The notes under the pieces were generated by a model. It was not told where the DNA came from. It searched no databases and saw nothing but the letters and a program-made list of their open reading frames with translations. Shown here in pieces: positions 1 through 9,788 of a DNA stretch of 64,000 nucleotides; the stretch's first letter is position 1; each line of letters opens with the position of its first letter. Origin of the DNA: Xanthobacteraceae bacterium (lineage in GTDB: Bacteria; Pseudomonadota; Alphaproteobacteria; Rhizobiales; Xanthobacteraceae); NCBI GenBank assembly GCA_030041005.1, contig JASHOR010000164.1:1-64000 (forward strand), written 5' to 3'. Position numbers and translations under genes: made by a program.

Positions 1-1
1 C

Positions 2-442
2 GATGCCAGCCTCGCCAAGCTCGACGTCGTGATTGCCGCGGTGCATTCCTTTTTCGATCTGCCGCGCGGCGCCCAGACCGATCGCGTGATTCGGGCCATG
101 AACAATCAGCACGTATCGATCATCGCGCATCCGACCGGCCGTCTGATCGGCGAGCGCGAGCCTTACGCGATCGACATGGAGCGCGTCATTGCCGCGGCGC
201 GTGACACGGGCTGCCATCTCGAAATCAATGCTCAACCGGACCGGCTCGATTTGAACGATATGCACGTCCATGCGGCAAAGCAGGCCGGCGTGAAACTGGC
301 CATCTCGACCGATGCGCACTCGACCAATTCGTTCGACTATGTGCGGTTTGGTGTCGATCAAGCACGGCGTGGCTGGCTGGAAGCCGACGACGTGATCAAC
401 ACGAGATCACTGGCCGGTCTGCGAAAAATCCTCAGACACTGA
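2..442 (+). CDS. PHP domain, C-terminal part of a DNA polymerase X/PHP family protein (5' truncated by window edge)
   Basis: Frame is open to the window start (DASLAKLDVVIAAVHSFFDL...HPTGRLIGEREPYAIDMERV...ISTDAHS); PHP motifs typical of bacterial PolX C-termini. Confidence 0.8.
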   Translation, partial: DASLAKLDVVIAAVHSFFDLPRGAQTDRVIRAMNNQHVSIIAHPTGRLIGEREPYAIDMERVIAAARDTGCHLEINAQPDRLDLNDMHVHAAKQAGVKLAISTDAHSTNSFDYVRFGVDQARRGWLEADDVINTRSLAGLRKILRH

Positions 443-498
443 TGCCGCCAGCAAACTAACAGCAAACTGCGCTCAAATGAGCGAACGTCGTTCCGCGC

Positions 499-836
499 TC
501 AGGCCGCTTCCGACTCGCTCGGCCACAGTGCTCGAAGATCCGCCGGGAGGGCGTGCCGCACCTTTTCGACCTCGCCGGCCGCGATCTTCTCGGACAGCAG
601 CTCGAACACGGCCACAACGGCATCCGCCGCGAAGATGAGCGGATCGTTCGGAAAGGCACTATCGACGCGGCTGATGAAGTCGTCGCGGTGGCGATGCCTC
701 ACCGGCGTCACCGCCGGCCGCCAGTGCTCATAATAGACGCCACGCAGCAGTTCCGGCACTGCGCGCCAAAACCGGCAGTTTCATTGACCGGCAACCAGTC
801 GCGCACGGCCTGCAGCACCGTGCGCAGCAGCTTATA
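499..836 (-). pseudogene. DUF2267-family remnant (copy A), frameshifted, 5' end missing
   Basis: YKLLRTVLQAVRDWLPVNETAGFGAQ in one frame, then LPELLRGVYYEHWRPAVTPVRHRHRDDF... in another; abuts the truncated ligase. Confidence 0.75.
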
Positions 837-2022
837 GCTTGATCACCACGCCTTCGGCGCCGTCGGCGATGGCTTGGTGAAAATAGCGCTCAATTCCCGC
901 CAAGTCCGAACTCATCGTATACTGCGAAAGGTGGACAATGCGGGACGTCTTGATACAGGCCTGCAACACCTTGCGCCGTTCCGTAAGGGGTGCGCCGAGC
1001 AGGTTCCGGCCTTTGCACAGCAGGATGTCGAACAGAAACAGCGCGGTCGGCGCTTTCTTGACATAGGCTTCGACGTCGTGCCGCCGCCTGCGCTGCATGA
1101 GGGTCTGAAACGGCAGCAAGCGCTTCGCCTCGGTATCGAATGCAACGATCTCGCCTTCGATGATGGTCTGACGGGATAGCTCGCATTTTTTAATTGCGTC
1201 GACGATTTCGGGATATTGATGCGTAATCCGCTCCAGCCTGCGGGAAAACAGCCGTATGTCACCTTTGGGGTCGCGATGAATTTGCACGCGTTCGCCGTCA
1301 TATTTGTACTCGACGAACATTTTCCCGCGCATGTGCTGCATCACCCCGTCCAGCGCCTGGACTCGTGAGGCCAACATCATGCGGACTGGTGTGCCAGGAA
1401 CCGGCGCGATCCGCTTGACGCCTCCTGCACCGGAGCGAGCCATGCGACGGGCCACCTCGCCCAAATCCGACAACACATTGTAGGCGTCTTCGGCGCTGTT
1501 TCGATCTGCCGCGCCTGGCGCAAAGGCTTTCGTCAGCGCCCGCAGGAAGATCATTTCGCCAACGCCGATCCGGTGGCTGCCGAGGACGGTGCGCAGAATG
1601 TATTTCGCCTCAATGCCTGATGCCTTTGCTAGCAATTGCGCCAATGTTCGGCGCTTGAGCTCTTGCGAGCCTTTACCTGAAATGTCCGTGATCTCACGCA
1701 ATTGTGCGAAGACGGAAGCGATAGCGACCAGTGGCTTTCGATTGTTGCGCGCCAGTTTTTCCGCCACCGTTCCGGCGTCACCGAGGCGAGCCGCCAGTTT
1801 GTCTACCTGTTGAAGCGGCGTTGCGTATGCCTGCGCTACCGCACCGATCACCATCCGCTCGGCCATGCCAAACTCTCGGGACGCAAAGGGAGGCGCCACC
1901 GCTTTTGCCTCTTCCGGATTGAGCCGCAATAGAAAAGCCGCCAGGATGGCAATCAGTGATGAGCTCGAAGATGTGTGCTCAAGTTCCTGAAAAACCTCTG
2001 CGAGATCGCGAAAGCTGATCAT
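832..2022 (-). CDS. ATP-dependent DNA ligase (archaeal/LigB-like), truncated after the nucleotidyltransferase motif EGVVIK
   Basis: KYDGERVQIH (motif I), IIEGEIVAFD, GAEGVVIKL then stop; OB-fold absent. Likely start MISFRDLAEVFQ at 2022. Confidence 0.85.
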   Translation of the reverse strand: MISFRDLAEVFQELEHTSSSSSLIAILAAFLLRLNPEEAKAVAPPFASREFGMAERMVIGAVAQAYATPLQQVDKLAARLGDAGTVAEKLARNNRKPLVAIASVFAQLREITDISGKGSQELKRRTLAQLLAKASGIEAKYILRTVLGSHRIGVGEMIFLRALTKAFAPGAADRNSAEDAYNVLSDLGEVARRMARSGAGGVKRIAPVPGTPVRMMLASRVQALDGVMQHMRGKMFVEYKYDGERVQIHRDPKGDIRLFSRRLERITHQYPEIVDAIKKCELSRQTIIEGEIVAFDTEAKRLLPFQTLMQRRRRHDVEAYVKKAPTALFLFDILLCKGRNLLGAPLTERRKVLQACIKTSRIVHLSQYTMSSDLAGIERYFHQAIADGAEGVVIKL

Positions 2023-2198
2023 CGTGCCCGGTGCCCCCTGGCAACGTTGGTGGTATCTGATCTTCCTAGTCGCCTGGCGAACCCTCTCGCTGATGCAGGT
2101 CAATGGCTGACGGCGAATGAACGCTAGAGATTCCCAGTTCATGGGGACCCTGGGCCTATCGCCGTCCAATGCCTTCGTTCCAAACACGCCGCCGTGGT

Positions 2199-2212
2199 TT
2201 GATCAGGATCAA
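2199..2212. promoter_or_regulatory. FNR/FixK-type box TTGATCAGGATCAA
   Basis: Perfect TTGAT-N4-ATCAA between divergent ligase and groEL-operon genes. Confidence 0.85.
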
Positions 2213-2258
2213 GGCAGCGGCAACCGGCCCAGTCCATTGGAAGCTCAAGGAGAAAGCG

Positions 2259-2513
2259 ATGGCCCAGGTGCAATCCTCCTACGGACGGGCCGCTATAGCC
2301 ACGCGAGACGATTTGCGCGGCTTTTTTGGCGACCTCGACGAGCGCAAGGTCCTCGACATACTGGCACTCAATCCGACAACGACCGACCTCGAGGAGGCGG
2401 CCCTGTGGGCGGCTGGGGATGGCGATGTTCTGGGCAAACGCGGTCATCCGTTGTGCGGCATTGCCGCGGAAATATGCGAAATCCTCACTGTCGATGAAGA
2501 TGAAGACCGCTAA
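2259..2513 (+). CDS. conserved small acidic protein preceding groEL
   Basis: ATG with AAGGAG upstream; MAQVQSSYGRAAIATRDDLRGFFGDLDERKVLDIL...; ends 30 bp before groEL. Confidence 0.7.
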   Translation: MAQVQSSYGRAAIATRDDLRGFFGDLDERKVLDILALNPTTTDLEEAALWAAGDGDVLGKRGHPLCGIAAEICEILTVDEDEDR

Positions 2514-2543
2514 CGCGCACCGAATTGTTGAGAGGGTAAAGCC

Positions 2544-4166
2544 ATGCCCCACAAGCAGGTTCTGTTCCGCTCCGCCGCCCGGGAAAAAGTTCTGCGCGGC
2601 GCCGCCCAGCTCACTGACGCTGTCCGCGTCACGCTCGGCCCCCGATCCAAGTCGGTGCTGATCGAGAAGAAATGGGGCGCACCTATCGTTTGCAACGATG
2701 GCGTGACCATCGCCAAGGAATTCGATCTCAAGGATCCCGAGGAAAACCTCGGCGCGCGTATGCTGCGGCAGGCTGCGGAAAAGACCGGCGACATGGTCGG
2801 CGATGGCACCAGCACATCGACTGTCTTGGCCCATGCGATCTTTGCCGATGGGGTTCGTAACGTGGTCGCCGGCGCCAGCGCGATCGAGATCAAGCGCGGC
2901 CTGGATCGTGCCACCAAGCGGGCGATTGAAGCACTGCGCACCCTTTCAAGGCCAGTCGCGACGCAGAAGGAAAAAGCGCAAGTCGGTACGATCTCCGCGC
3001 ACAACGATCCTGCAATCGGCGAGCTCGTCGCTGACGCAATGGAGAAGGTTGGCAATGAGGGCGTGATCACCGTCGAAGAATCCAAGACGACGGAAACGAG
3101 CCTCGACGTCGTCGAGGGCATGCAGTTCGACCGCGGCTTTCTTTCGCCCTACTTCATCACCAATCCGGAAAAGGCGGAAGCAGTGATGGAGGATTGCCTG
3201 GTCCTGCTGTCTGACCGCAAACTCAGCTCGCTCAACGACATGCTGCCGCTGCTCGAACAGATCGCAAAAGCAGGCAAGCCTTTGTTGGTCGTGGCCGAAG
3301 ACGTCGAAAGCGAGGCACTTGCCACCTTTATCGTCAATCAAATCCGCGGTGCTTTGAAAAGCTGCGCCGTCAAGGCGCCTGGGTTCGGCGACCGTCGCAA
3401 AGCCATGCTGCAGGACATGGCTGCATTGACCGGCGGTCAGGTTATAGCCGAGGAGTTGGGCCTGAAGCTCGAGCACGCCAATTTGGAGCAACTGGGCCGT
3501 TGCAAGCGGGTGGTGGTCGATAAGGACAACACCACGATTATCGGCGGCGCCGGCGAGCGGAAGCTGATTGATGGCAGGATCGAGCAAATTCGGCGCGAGA
3601 TCGAGAAAACGACCAGCGATTACGACAAAGAGAAGCTCCAGGAAAGGCTGGCAAAGCTTTCAGGCGGCGTGGCTGTCGTCCGGGTCGGCGCACCTTCCGA
3701 ATCAGAGATGAAATCCAAGAAAGAAGCTTTCGACGATGCGATAAGCGCGACCAAGGCAGCCGTCGCGGAGGGAATCGTGCCCGGTGGGGGTCTGGCGCTG
3801 CTGCGTTGTGTGGATGCCGTGTCGCAGGAAGAGGCCAAATGCGAAGGCGACGAAAAGACCGGCGTGCAGATAATCAGGCGCGCGCTCGAAGCGCCGACCA
3901 GGCAAATCGCGGAGAACTCTGCCGTTGACGGCGGCGTGGTGGTCGCACGCATGCTGGAAGGTAAAGGCAATTTCGGTTTTGACGCCGCACGTAAGCAATA
4001 CGTCGATCTGGTTGAGGTCGGCATCATCGACCCCACGAAGGTGGTCCGCATCGCCCTGGAAAACGCCGTTTCGGTCGCGAGCGTTCTGCTGTTAACCGAA
4101 GCGACGATGACGGAAATCCCCGAGGAAAAGCCGGAACGGGCGCTTGCACCGGACATGGCGGCGTAA
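2544..4166 (+). CDS. groEL: chaperonin GroEL (60 kDa), paralog without a GGM tail
   Basis: Full-length 540 aa; [50 protein letters not shown]. Confidence 0.97.
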   Translation: MPHKQVLFRSAAREKVLRGAAQLTDAVRVTLGPRSKSVLIEKKWGAPIVCNDGVTIAKEFDLKDPEENLGARMLRQAAEKTGDMVGDGTSTSTVLAHAIFADGVRNVVAGASAIEIKRGLDRATKRAIEALRTLSRPVATQKEKAQVGTISAHNDPAIGELVADAMEKVGNEGVITVEESKTTETSLDVVEGMQFDRGFLSPYFITNPEKAEAVMEDCLVLLSDRKLSSLNDMLPLLEQIAKAGKPLLVVAEDVESEALATFIVNQIRGALKSCAVKAPGFGDRRKAMLQDMAALTGGQVIAEELGLKLEHANLEQLGRCKRVVVDKDNTTIIGGAGERKLIDGRIEQIRREIEKTTSDYDKEKLQERLAKLSGGVAVVRVGAPSESEMKSKKEAFDDAISATKAAVAEGIVPGGGLALLRCVDAVSQEEAKCEGDEKTGVQIIRRALEAPTRQIAENSAVDGGVVVARMLEGKGNFGFDAARKQYVDLVEVGIIDPTKVVRIALENAVSVASVLLLTEATMTEIPEEKPERALAPDMAA

Positions 4167-4337
4167 CAGCGCGGCCAAGAAACTGTGGGGTATCGCGAAT
4201 CCCAGCAGCAAATGAAGCGGAGCAACGCTCCACGTCATACGAGCTTGTCGAGCACGCTCGCGCCCGAACGTCTTAAGCACACACCGAGGTCTTCCGCCAC
4301 CCGTGAAATTTGAGCTTGCAGATAAAGCCGATGCGGA

Positions 4338-4909
4338 TCACTGCGGCTGCACAATCACCGGCATTTTCGACAATTTCCCTGGAATGCGGCAGCGGCGGCG
4401 GACCGGCACTCCGTCATAAAGGAAAATCTTCAGGGGGCGCCACATCGCCACCCACCGATGATCAGCATGCCCTCGCCAATTACATAGGATACTGTGCCGC
4501 GGGATACTGTGCCGCGCCGGAACGAGAACGCCAGCTCCCGCAACAGCACGCAGCAAAACAGGAACGCCAAGCCGCTGACAAGCGCGATGCGGCCCTCACG
4601 AAACAACAAGCGCAGCCGTCGGCGCGCGTGCGCCTCGCGATAGGCGAAGTAGTTACGGATGGCCGTGCCGAGATCGGGCCCATCGCTTTGCGGCATTTGA
4701 TCCGGCGGTAGATGGATAACCAGGCAGAACGGCCGCTTGCGCGATACTTCTTCAGCCGAGCCAACGATATAATCTTCGGCATCTTGGTCGAGATTGTGCT
4801 CATGAAACGGCGACGGGTCCAACGAGTTGAACAGCTGCGCAGGCCGATTGAGTTTGACCTCAATCCTTGCCTCCGCCAAAGGAGGGTCTTCGGAGTTCGA
4901 AGCGACCAT
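4338..4909 (-). pseudogene. conserved membrane protein gene with a frameshift near the 3' end
   Basis: IEVKLNRPAQLFNSLDPSPFHEHNLDQDAEDYIVGSAEE...VIGEGMLIIGGW continues only in a second frame as VAMWRPLKIFLYDGVPVRRRCRIPGKLSKMPV. Confidence 0.6.
4488..4517. repeat. 15-bp tandem duplication (GGATACTGTGCCGCG x2)
   Basis: ggatactgtgccgcgggatactgtgccgcg read directly; in-frame duplication inside the disrupted membrane protein gene. Confidence 0.9.
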
Positions 4910-5013
4910 GATGCAGTATCCGCACTAACTCTGCCGCCAGCTTATTTGTCCGTTCTTCAAATGTCCTGGAGCGGGATGCGACGCGATCTACTCACGCCGT
5001 TCGCCATGACGAA

Positions 5014-5027
5014 TTGATCGAGATCAA
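5014..5027. promoter_or_regulatory. FNR/FixK-type box TTGATCGAGATCAA
   Basis: Perfect TTGAT-N4-ATCAA, 53 bp before the ATG at 5080. Confidence 0.8.
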
Positions 5028-5079
5028 GGCCGCGCATTGCGCCGCCTCTATGGAAGGCCCAGACATAGAGGGATGTGAG

Positions 5080-5304
5080 ATGAAAGTGCGGCTTGAAGTC
5101 ACAAAGGACGGCGAGTGCCTGCACCAGGGCACATACGAAATCGACGACAGTGAGAGCTTCGGCAAGGCGTGGCAGGACGTTTGGGACGAGCTTCGCGAGC
5201 GCTCCTTGGCAAAGGCCACCAGCATCGGCGCGCTCATGGATTCGCTGCATGAAAGCACCATCAATGAACTGAACGGCGCCACGATCAGACTGACGACGCT
5301 CTGA
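5080..5304 (+). CDS. conserved hypothetical small protein
   Basis: MKVRLEVTKDGECLHQGTYEIDDSESFGKAWQDVWDELRERSL...; preceded by a FixK-type box. Confidence 0.65.
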   Translation: MKVRLEVTKDGECLHQGTYEIDDSESFGKAWQDVWDELRERSLAKATSIGALMDSLHESTINELNGATIRLTTL

Positions 5305-5318
5305 AACCCCGAATTTTC

Positions 5319-6160
5319 TCAGCCATGCTCTCCTGCGGAATGTACCTGGTCATCCTGATCGGCCGCGCACCCTGCCGGACCAGGGCCAACCGCCAATAGA
5401 GGTACGTCACGCAGTTGCGCAAACACCCGCACGGCGTCATCGGCTAGACGAGCCCGCGCTGCTACGCGCAGCCGCTCGTTGCCAACCGGTGTCGCGATCA
5501 ACGGTGCTGCCCTCCTCGCCGCTTCGTGCCCGTTTATTCGCCGCACCGAAACATTAAGCCGCTTCGCACTGGCAAGAAACTCAGTTGACAGAGGCGCACC
5601 GGCCAGCGCGACGATCAGCGGCTCTTTCAAGGCGCCGGCAATTTCCAAAGTGGTCGCCAAGCTAGGGTCATCGGCCTCACTCGCCGTCACCATGACCGGT
5701 CCGCGCGTGCGCGCGAGGCGCTTGGGGACAAACAAAATGGCAGCAGGCGATCGGAGCGCCGCATCGAGCAGATTGGTAAATTGCCGCGCAATCCATTCGC
5801 TCGGATGGCTGGGTTCCATGATAGCGACGATATCGTCGGCTCTGATCAGGGATGGCAAGTCCTGCACCTCCGTGACGGCGTCGAAGCCGGCCTTGATGGC
5901 GCAGCTACCGATGCTTTCGGCGAAGTGCGTCCGTGCAAGCTCAATGGCGTATTCGAGTTCTCGGGAAATCTGCGCCCCCTAGAACGGTTTCCATTCTCGT
6001 TCGACGAAACGCAACTCGCGACCCGGCAAGCGGCGAGCGCGTGCAGATTCGCATCGGTGATGACCGTGCCAAGCAACTCGATTTGGAAAAACTCTGCTAA
6101 TTCCGCGGCGGCCTGCAGCGCCGCGTCGTTCGCGTTGCCGTGCGATGATCCTACCACCAT
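5319..6160 (-). pseudogene. universal-stress-protein-like gene with a frameshift and in-frame TAG
   Basis: MVVGSSHGNANDAALQAAAELAEFFQIELLGTVITDANLHALA (frame 1), LPGRELRFVEREWKPF*GAQISRELEYAIELARTHFAES...VQDLPSLIRADDIVAIMEPS (frame 2 through an amber codon). Confidence 0.65.
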
Positions 6161-6229
6161 GCGGCTGAATCGCGGTCTTGTCATACGCGGTTCTCGGCCG
6201 ACGCAAGCGCCTGTTGGCCAAAATTTTGC

Positions 6230-6873
6230 CGAATGCGGGCGAAGGCACGCAGCCGATCTTGCGCAGAATGAGGATACCCCTGGCGGCGGCCTTATCGCGA
6301 ACGGCCGTGAAAGCCTCGGCCTGTCTGGTTTGAAAAGCTTGGTCGATGGCTCCGAGGCGGGTCTGGTAATCTTCGCTCTCGAACACCGCCGGCAATGCGG
6401 TCTTAAGATCGTCGATGAGCTCATGCATGGCGTCGCGGAATGCGCTAGCACGCTGCCGCCGGCAGCTCGACCGCCACAGGCCTTCGCGGATCGTCGAAGT
6501 TATTGACATAGACCCAGTCGGACGGCTTGTGCCGCTCGGCCGCGGCTTCTTGAAGAACGCGTTCGATGGGGTGCTGCATGCGCATGCCGCTTGGGCCAAT
6601 CACGAAAAGGTTGAAACCGGGCCAGCCGATACGGGTCCCGAACTCGATGGCCTCGAGCGCACGCTGCTGGCCGATCAACCCATCCGCCGGCTCGATGTCG
6701 GCCGTCGACTCGAATGTGAGCATGGACAGATCGGTCGATCGATAAAGTCGCTCGACTGGCAGCGGCTGCGCCGGCTCAGATGTCTCAGATGCGCGTCCTT
6801 CATTGACCTCGCCGCCTGTCAAAACCGGCGCCGCTGCAGGCGCGGACGGGGGTTGCGATTCGAGTTCGGTCAT
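6230..6873 (-). pseudogene. Lon-like (LonB-type) protease, N-terminal fragment with frameshift
   Basis: STDLSMLTFESTADIEPADGLIGQQRALEAIEFGTRIGWPGFNLFVIGPSG...; continues out of frame as FRDAMHELIDDLKTALPAVFESEDYQTRL...; ATPase and protease domains missing. Confidence 0.7.
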
Positions 6874-6928
6874 CTGGTGTTCCCTGGCGCAATGCGAACA
6901 ACCCTATGCTCTTGCGCCGCAACGCAAA

Positions 6929-6942
6929 TTGATTCGGATCAA
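6929..6942. promoter_or_regulatory. FNR/FixK-type box TTGATTCGGATCAA
   Basis: Perfect TTGAT-N4-ATCAA, 34 bp before the ATG at 6976; also upstream of the Lon remnant. Confidence 0.85.
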
Positions 6943-6975
6943 TTGTCGCGGGGGCCACGGCCTTATGGTTCGACG

Positions 6976-8055
6976 ATGCGCGTCGAGGACTTACCGGCCG
7001 GTTCACCACTGCAAGCTTGCACCGCGCCCGAGCCCTCGCAGTCGGACAAAGTCGCGTTTTTGCTACGGGGCGATTCTTATCGGCCGCTCGTCCCTCGCGT
7101 CATGCAGCACGAAACTCACATGTCGCACGTGTTTCTCACCGGCGACCGCGTCTACAAGCTGAAAAAACCGGTCCGGTTCCCTTATCTCGACTTCTCCACA
7201 CTCGCTCGGCGCGAAATGGCTTGCCGAGCGGAAATCGCACTCAATCGCCGCCTCGCTCCCGACGTCTATCGCAATGTCGTCGCGGTGGTCCGCTCCGCGA
7301 CCGGCTTGGCGATCGCAAACGAAGGTGACGGCGAGATCGTCGACTGGCTTGTCGTCATGAACCGGCTCGACGACAGCCAGCTGCTCGATCGAACGATTGC
7401 CGACCGCCGGCTGCATCGCTGGCAGCTCGACCGCCTGGCGGAAGTCTTGATCCGGTTTTACCGTCGCGCCAAACCGGCGTCGCTGACGCCCGCTGTTTAC
7501 GCCGCTGAATTGCGGCGCGGCCTCGCCTATGATCGCCGCATTCTGCTTGATCCCCGCTTTCATTTGCCGAGCGGCCTAGTGCGCCGAGCGGACGCCATTC
7601 AGCGGCGTTTTCTGATCGAGCGGGCCGGGATTGTTGCGGAGCGCGTGCGCGCCCGACGGATCGTCGATGGGCATGGCGACCTGCGGCCCGAGCACATATG
7701 GCTTGGCGATCCGGTGCGCATTATCGACTGCCTGGAATTCAATGCGCGTCTGCGTATGGTCGATCCACTCGACGAGATCGCGTTCCTCTGCCTCGAATGC
7801 GAACGGCTGGGGGCCGCCTGGGCCGGACGATATTTGCGGCGAAAACTGATGCACGCGCTTCAAGATGGTCATTGCGATGAGTTGTTCGTCTTCTATCGCT
7901 GCCATCGGGCCATGTTGCGGGCGCGCCTTGCCATCGCGCATTTGCTCGAACCCGAGCCGCGAACGCCGGAAAAATGGCCGGCCCTGGCGCGCGCCTATCT
8001 GCAGCTAGCCGGGAGCGATGCCGTGCGGCTCGAGCGCCACCTCAAAAAACCATGA
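6976..8055 (+). CDS. aminoglycoside-phosphotransferase-fold kinase-like protein (COG2187 type)
   Basis: TGDRVYKLKKPVRFPYLDFSTLARR..., VDGHGDLRPEHIWL, IIDCLEFNARLRMVDPLDEIAFL typical of this family. Confidence 0.8.
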   Translation: MRVEDLPAGSPLQACTAPEPSQSDKVAFLLRGDSYRPLVPRVMQHETHMSHVFLTGDRVYKLKKPVRFPYLDFSTLARREMACRAEIALNRRLAPDVYRNVVAVVRSATGLAIANEGDGEIVDWLVVMNRLDDSQLLDRTIADRRLHRWQLDRLAEVLIRFYRRAKPASLTPAVYAAELRRGLAYDRRILLDPRFHLPSGLVRRADAIQRRFLIERAGIVAERVRARRIVDGHGDLRPEHIWLGDPVRIIDCLEFNARLRMVDPLDEIAFLCLECERLGAAWAGRYLRRKLMHALQDGHCDELFVFYRCHRAMLRARLAIAHLLEPEPRTPEKWPALARAYLQLAGSDAVRLERHLKKP

Positions 8056-9025
8056 TATCACTGAGCGTGTCGCCGGCATGCAAACGGCGGACTGCCTCGG
8101 CCAGCAGCGGCCCTAACGGAAGGATATCGAGCTTGTCCCGCGCGGCCCCGGCGCCGAGCCGAGGCGCCGGAACCGAGTCGGTGATCACGAGGCGGTCGAT
8201 CGCCGGATCCGCAAGAGCGGCTTCCGCTCCCGGCATGAACAGCCCATGGGTAACCAGTGCCACGACGCGCGTCGCCCCCGCGCGCCGCGCAGCGCGGGCC
8301 GCACGCACCAGCGTGCCTCCGGTGCTGATCAAGTCATCGATGATGAGAACAGTGGCGCCTTCCACCTCGCCGACGAAAAGATCGCCCGAGACCACACCGG
8401 CACTGCGCCGCTTCTCGGCAAATCCCTTGCCAATCGAACGCCGGAGTGCGGCCTCCAGCGCCTCATGCAACAGCTCAGCGCGCTTTGTTCCACCCGTATC
8501 CGGAGAAACCACACAGAGCTTCTCGTCCGCGAGTGCCTTGGCGTAATCGACAAACAGCGGCGCGGCGGTCAGCGCCACGGTCAGGCAACGAAAGGCGTTC
8601 TCGAAGGCGGCTGGATTGTGTACATCGACGGTGACGAGCGCGTCCACACCCACTGCCTCAAATAGGCTCGCCACATAGCGTGTTGTCACCGGGTCGTTAG
8701 GCTTTGTTCGTCTATCCTTACGCGCGTAGCAGAGATACGGCGTAAGTGCGGTGACGCGCGCGGCACCGGCATCCTTGAGGGCGCCGATGAAAAATAGCAA
8801 CCGGCACAGCTTGTCGTTCGCGCTCTGCTCTGGCCCACTGTGCAAGCTGTGCAACACGAAGGTATCGGCGCCGCGCACCGTTTCCAGCGGCCGTATCTTG
8901 TGCTCGCCATCCTCGAACTCCCGCTCCTCGTGCGCCGCCAAGGGCCGTCCCAATGCTGCCGCAACCGCAGAACCAAGCTCACCGGTTTCACGCAACGCGA
9001 AGAGGCACAGGCCTTGTTCAGACAT
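8042..9025 (-). CDS. prs: ribose-phosphate pyrophosphokinase
   Basis: EFEDGEHKIRPLETVRGADTFVLHSLH, RKDRRTKPNDPVTTRYVASLFEAVG, VLIIDDLISTGGTL; start MSEQGL at 9025. Confidence 0.9.
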   Translation of the reverse strand: MSEQGLCLFALRETGELGSAVAAALGRPLAAHEEREFEDGEHKIRPLETVRGADTFVLHSLHSGPEQSANDKLCRLLFFIGALKDAGAARVTALTPYLCYARKDRRTKPNDPVTTRYVASLFEAVGVDALVTVDVHNPAAFENAFRCLTVALTAAPLFVDYAKALADEKLCVVSPDTGGTKRAELLHEALEAALRRSIGKGFAEKRRSAGVVSGDLFVGEVEGATVLIIDDLISTGGTLVRAARAARRAGATRVVALVTHGLFMPGAEAALADPAIDRLVITDSVPAPRLGAGAARDKLDILPLGPLLAEAVRRLHAGDTLSDIMVF

Positions 9026-9788
9026 GGCTCCGCTGCCCAAGAGATAATGCGGGATGCTTTGCAACGAAGGCGTCGACAATGACCGACAGCTTCGGTTCTC
9101 CATAGTCGACGCCGGCTAGCACGATGTCGCCCGCGATGATGTGCGGCTCGTATTCTTCGCGCTCTTCCGCCGTGCACTGCGTCGCATCAAGATCGGCAAG
9201 CGAACAAAACCGCTGCACCCGCTCTCTCGCCAAATTGCCGTAAGGCATCGAATGCCGAATCACCACCGTGCGGCAGCCGCGATCGCGCAATCGACGCGCC
9301 GTCCAGCGCGAGATCGACGATTTGCCGCAGCCTGTCCGGGTGGCGCAGATGGCGATCACGCGGTGCGATGAATGCAGCATTGTTCGCTTTGGGCCGAGCA
9401 AAATGAAGTCAGCGCCGACCGCCAGGGCGGGCGACGCGGCATGCATGACCTGCTCGTGCTGCACGTCGCTAAAGGCAAAGACGACCTCGTCCACCGCCCC
9501 GGCGCGGCAGATTCGTTCGAGCTCCGTCTCCTCTACAATGGGTATTCCATACGGGTAGAGCGAACCCGCAGGTAATGGCGGAAAATCACGATCACCGATG
9601 CCGGGAATTTGTGCAGCAGTGAAGGCCACTACTTCAAAAGCTGCATTATCGGGACACACCACGTTGAAGTTATGAAAATCGCGCCCAGCCGCACCCATGA
9701 TGACGACACGGCGGCGTCCCAGGGGAGGCCCGCTCGGCGCCCTCGGCGCATTTTCAGATGCGATAGGTGAGGATCGGAGCGAAGCCAT
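9018..9788 (-). CDS. cyclic 2,3-diphosphoglycerate synthetase-like P-loop protein, C-terminally truncated
   Basis: RRRVVIMGAAGRDFHNFNVVCPDNAAFEVVAFTAAQIPGI..., P-loop ATRTGCGKSS, IRHSMPYGNL; ends at VDYGEP..., overlapping the prs start. Confidence 0.7.
   Translation of the reverse strand: MASLRSSPIASENAPRAPSGPPLGRRRVVIMGAAGRDFHNFNVVCPDNAAFEVVAFTAAQIPGIGDRDFPPLPAGSLYPYGIPIVEETELERICRAGAVDEVVFAFSDVQHEQVMHAASPALAVGADFILLGPKRTMLHSSHRVIAICATRTGCGKSSISRWTARRLRDRGCRTVVIRHSMPYGNLARERVQRFCSLADLDATQCTAEEREEYEPHIIAGDIVLAGVDYGEPKLSVIVDAFVAKHPALSLGQRSHV

Noticed and set aside
499-836. Programmed ribosomal frameshifting in DUF2267
   Set aside because: The two copies need shifts of opposite direction and lack a shared slippery sequence; independent decay is simpler.
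2510-4225. Long antisense ORFs (up to 213 aa) opposite groEL
   Set aside because: Low-complexity/Arg-Ser-rich translations mirrored from a strongly conserved CDS; typical of GC-rich shadow ORFs.
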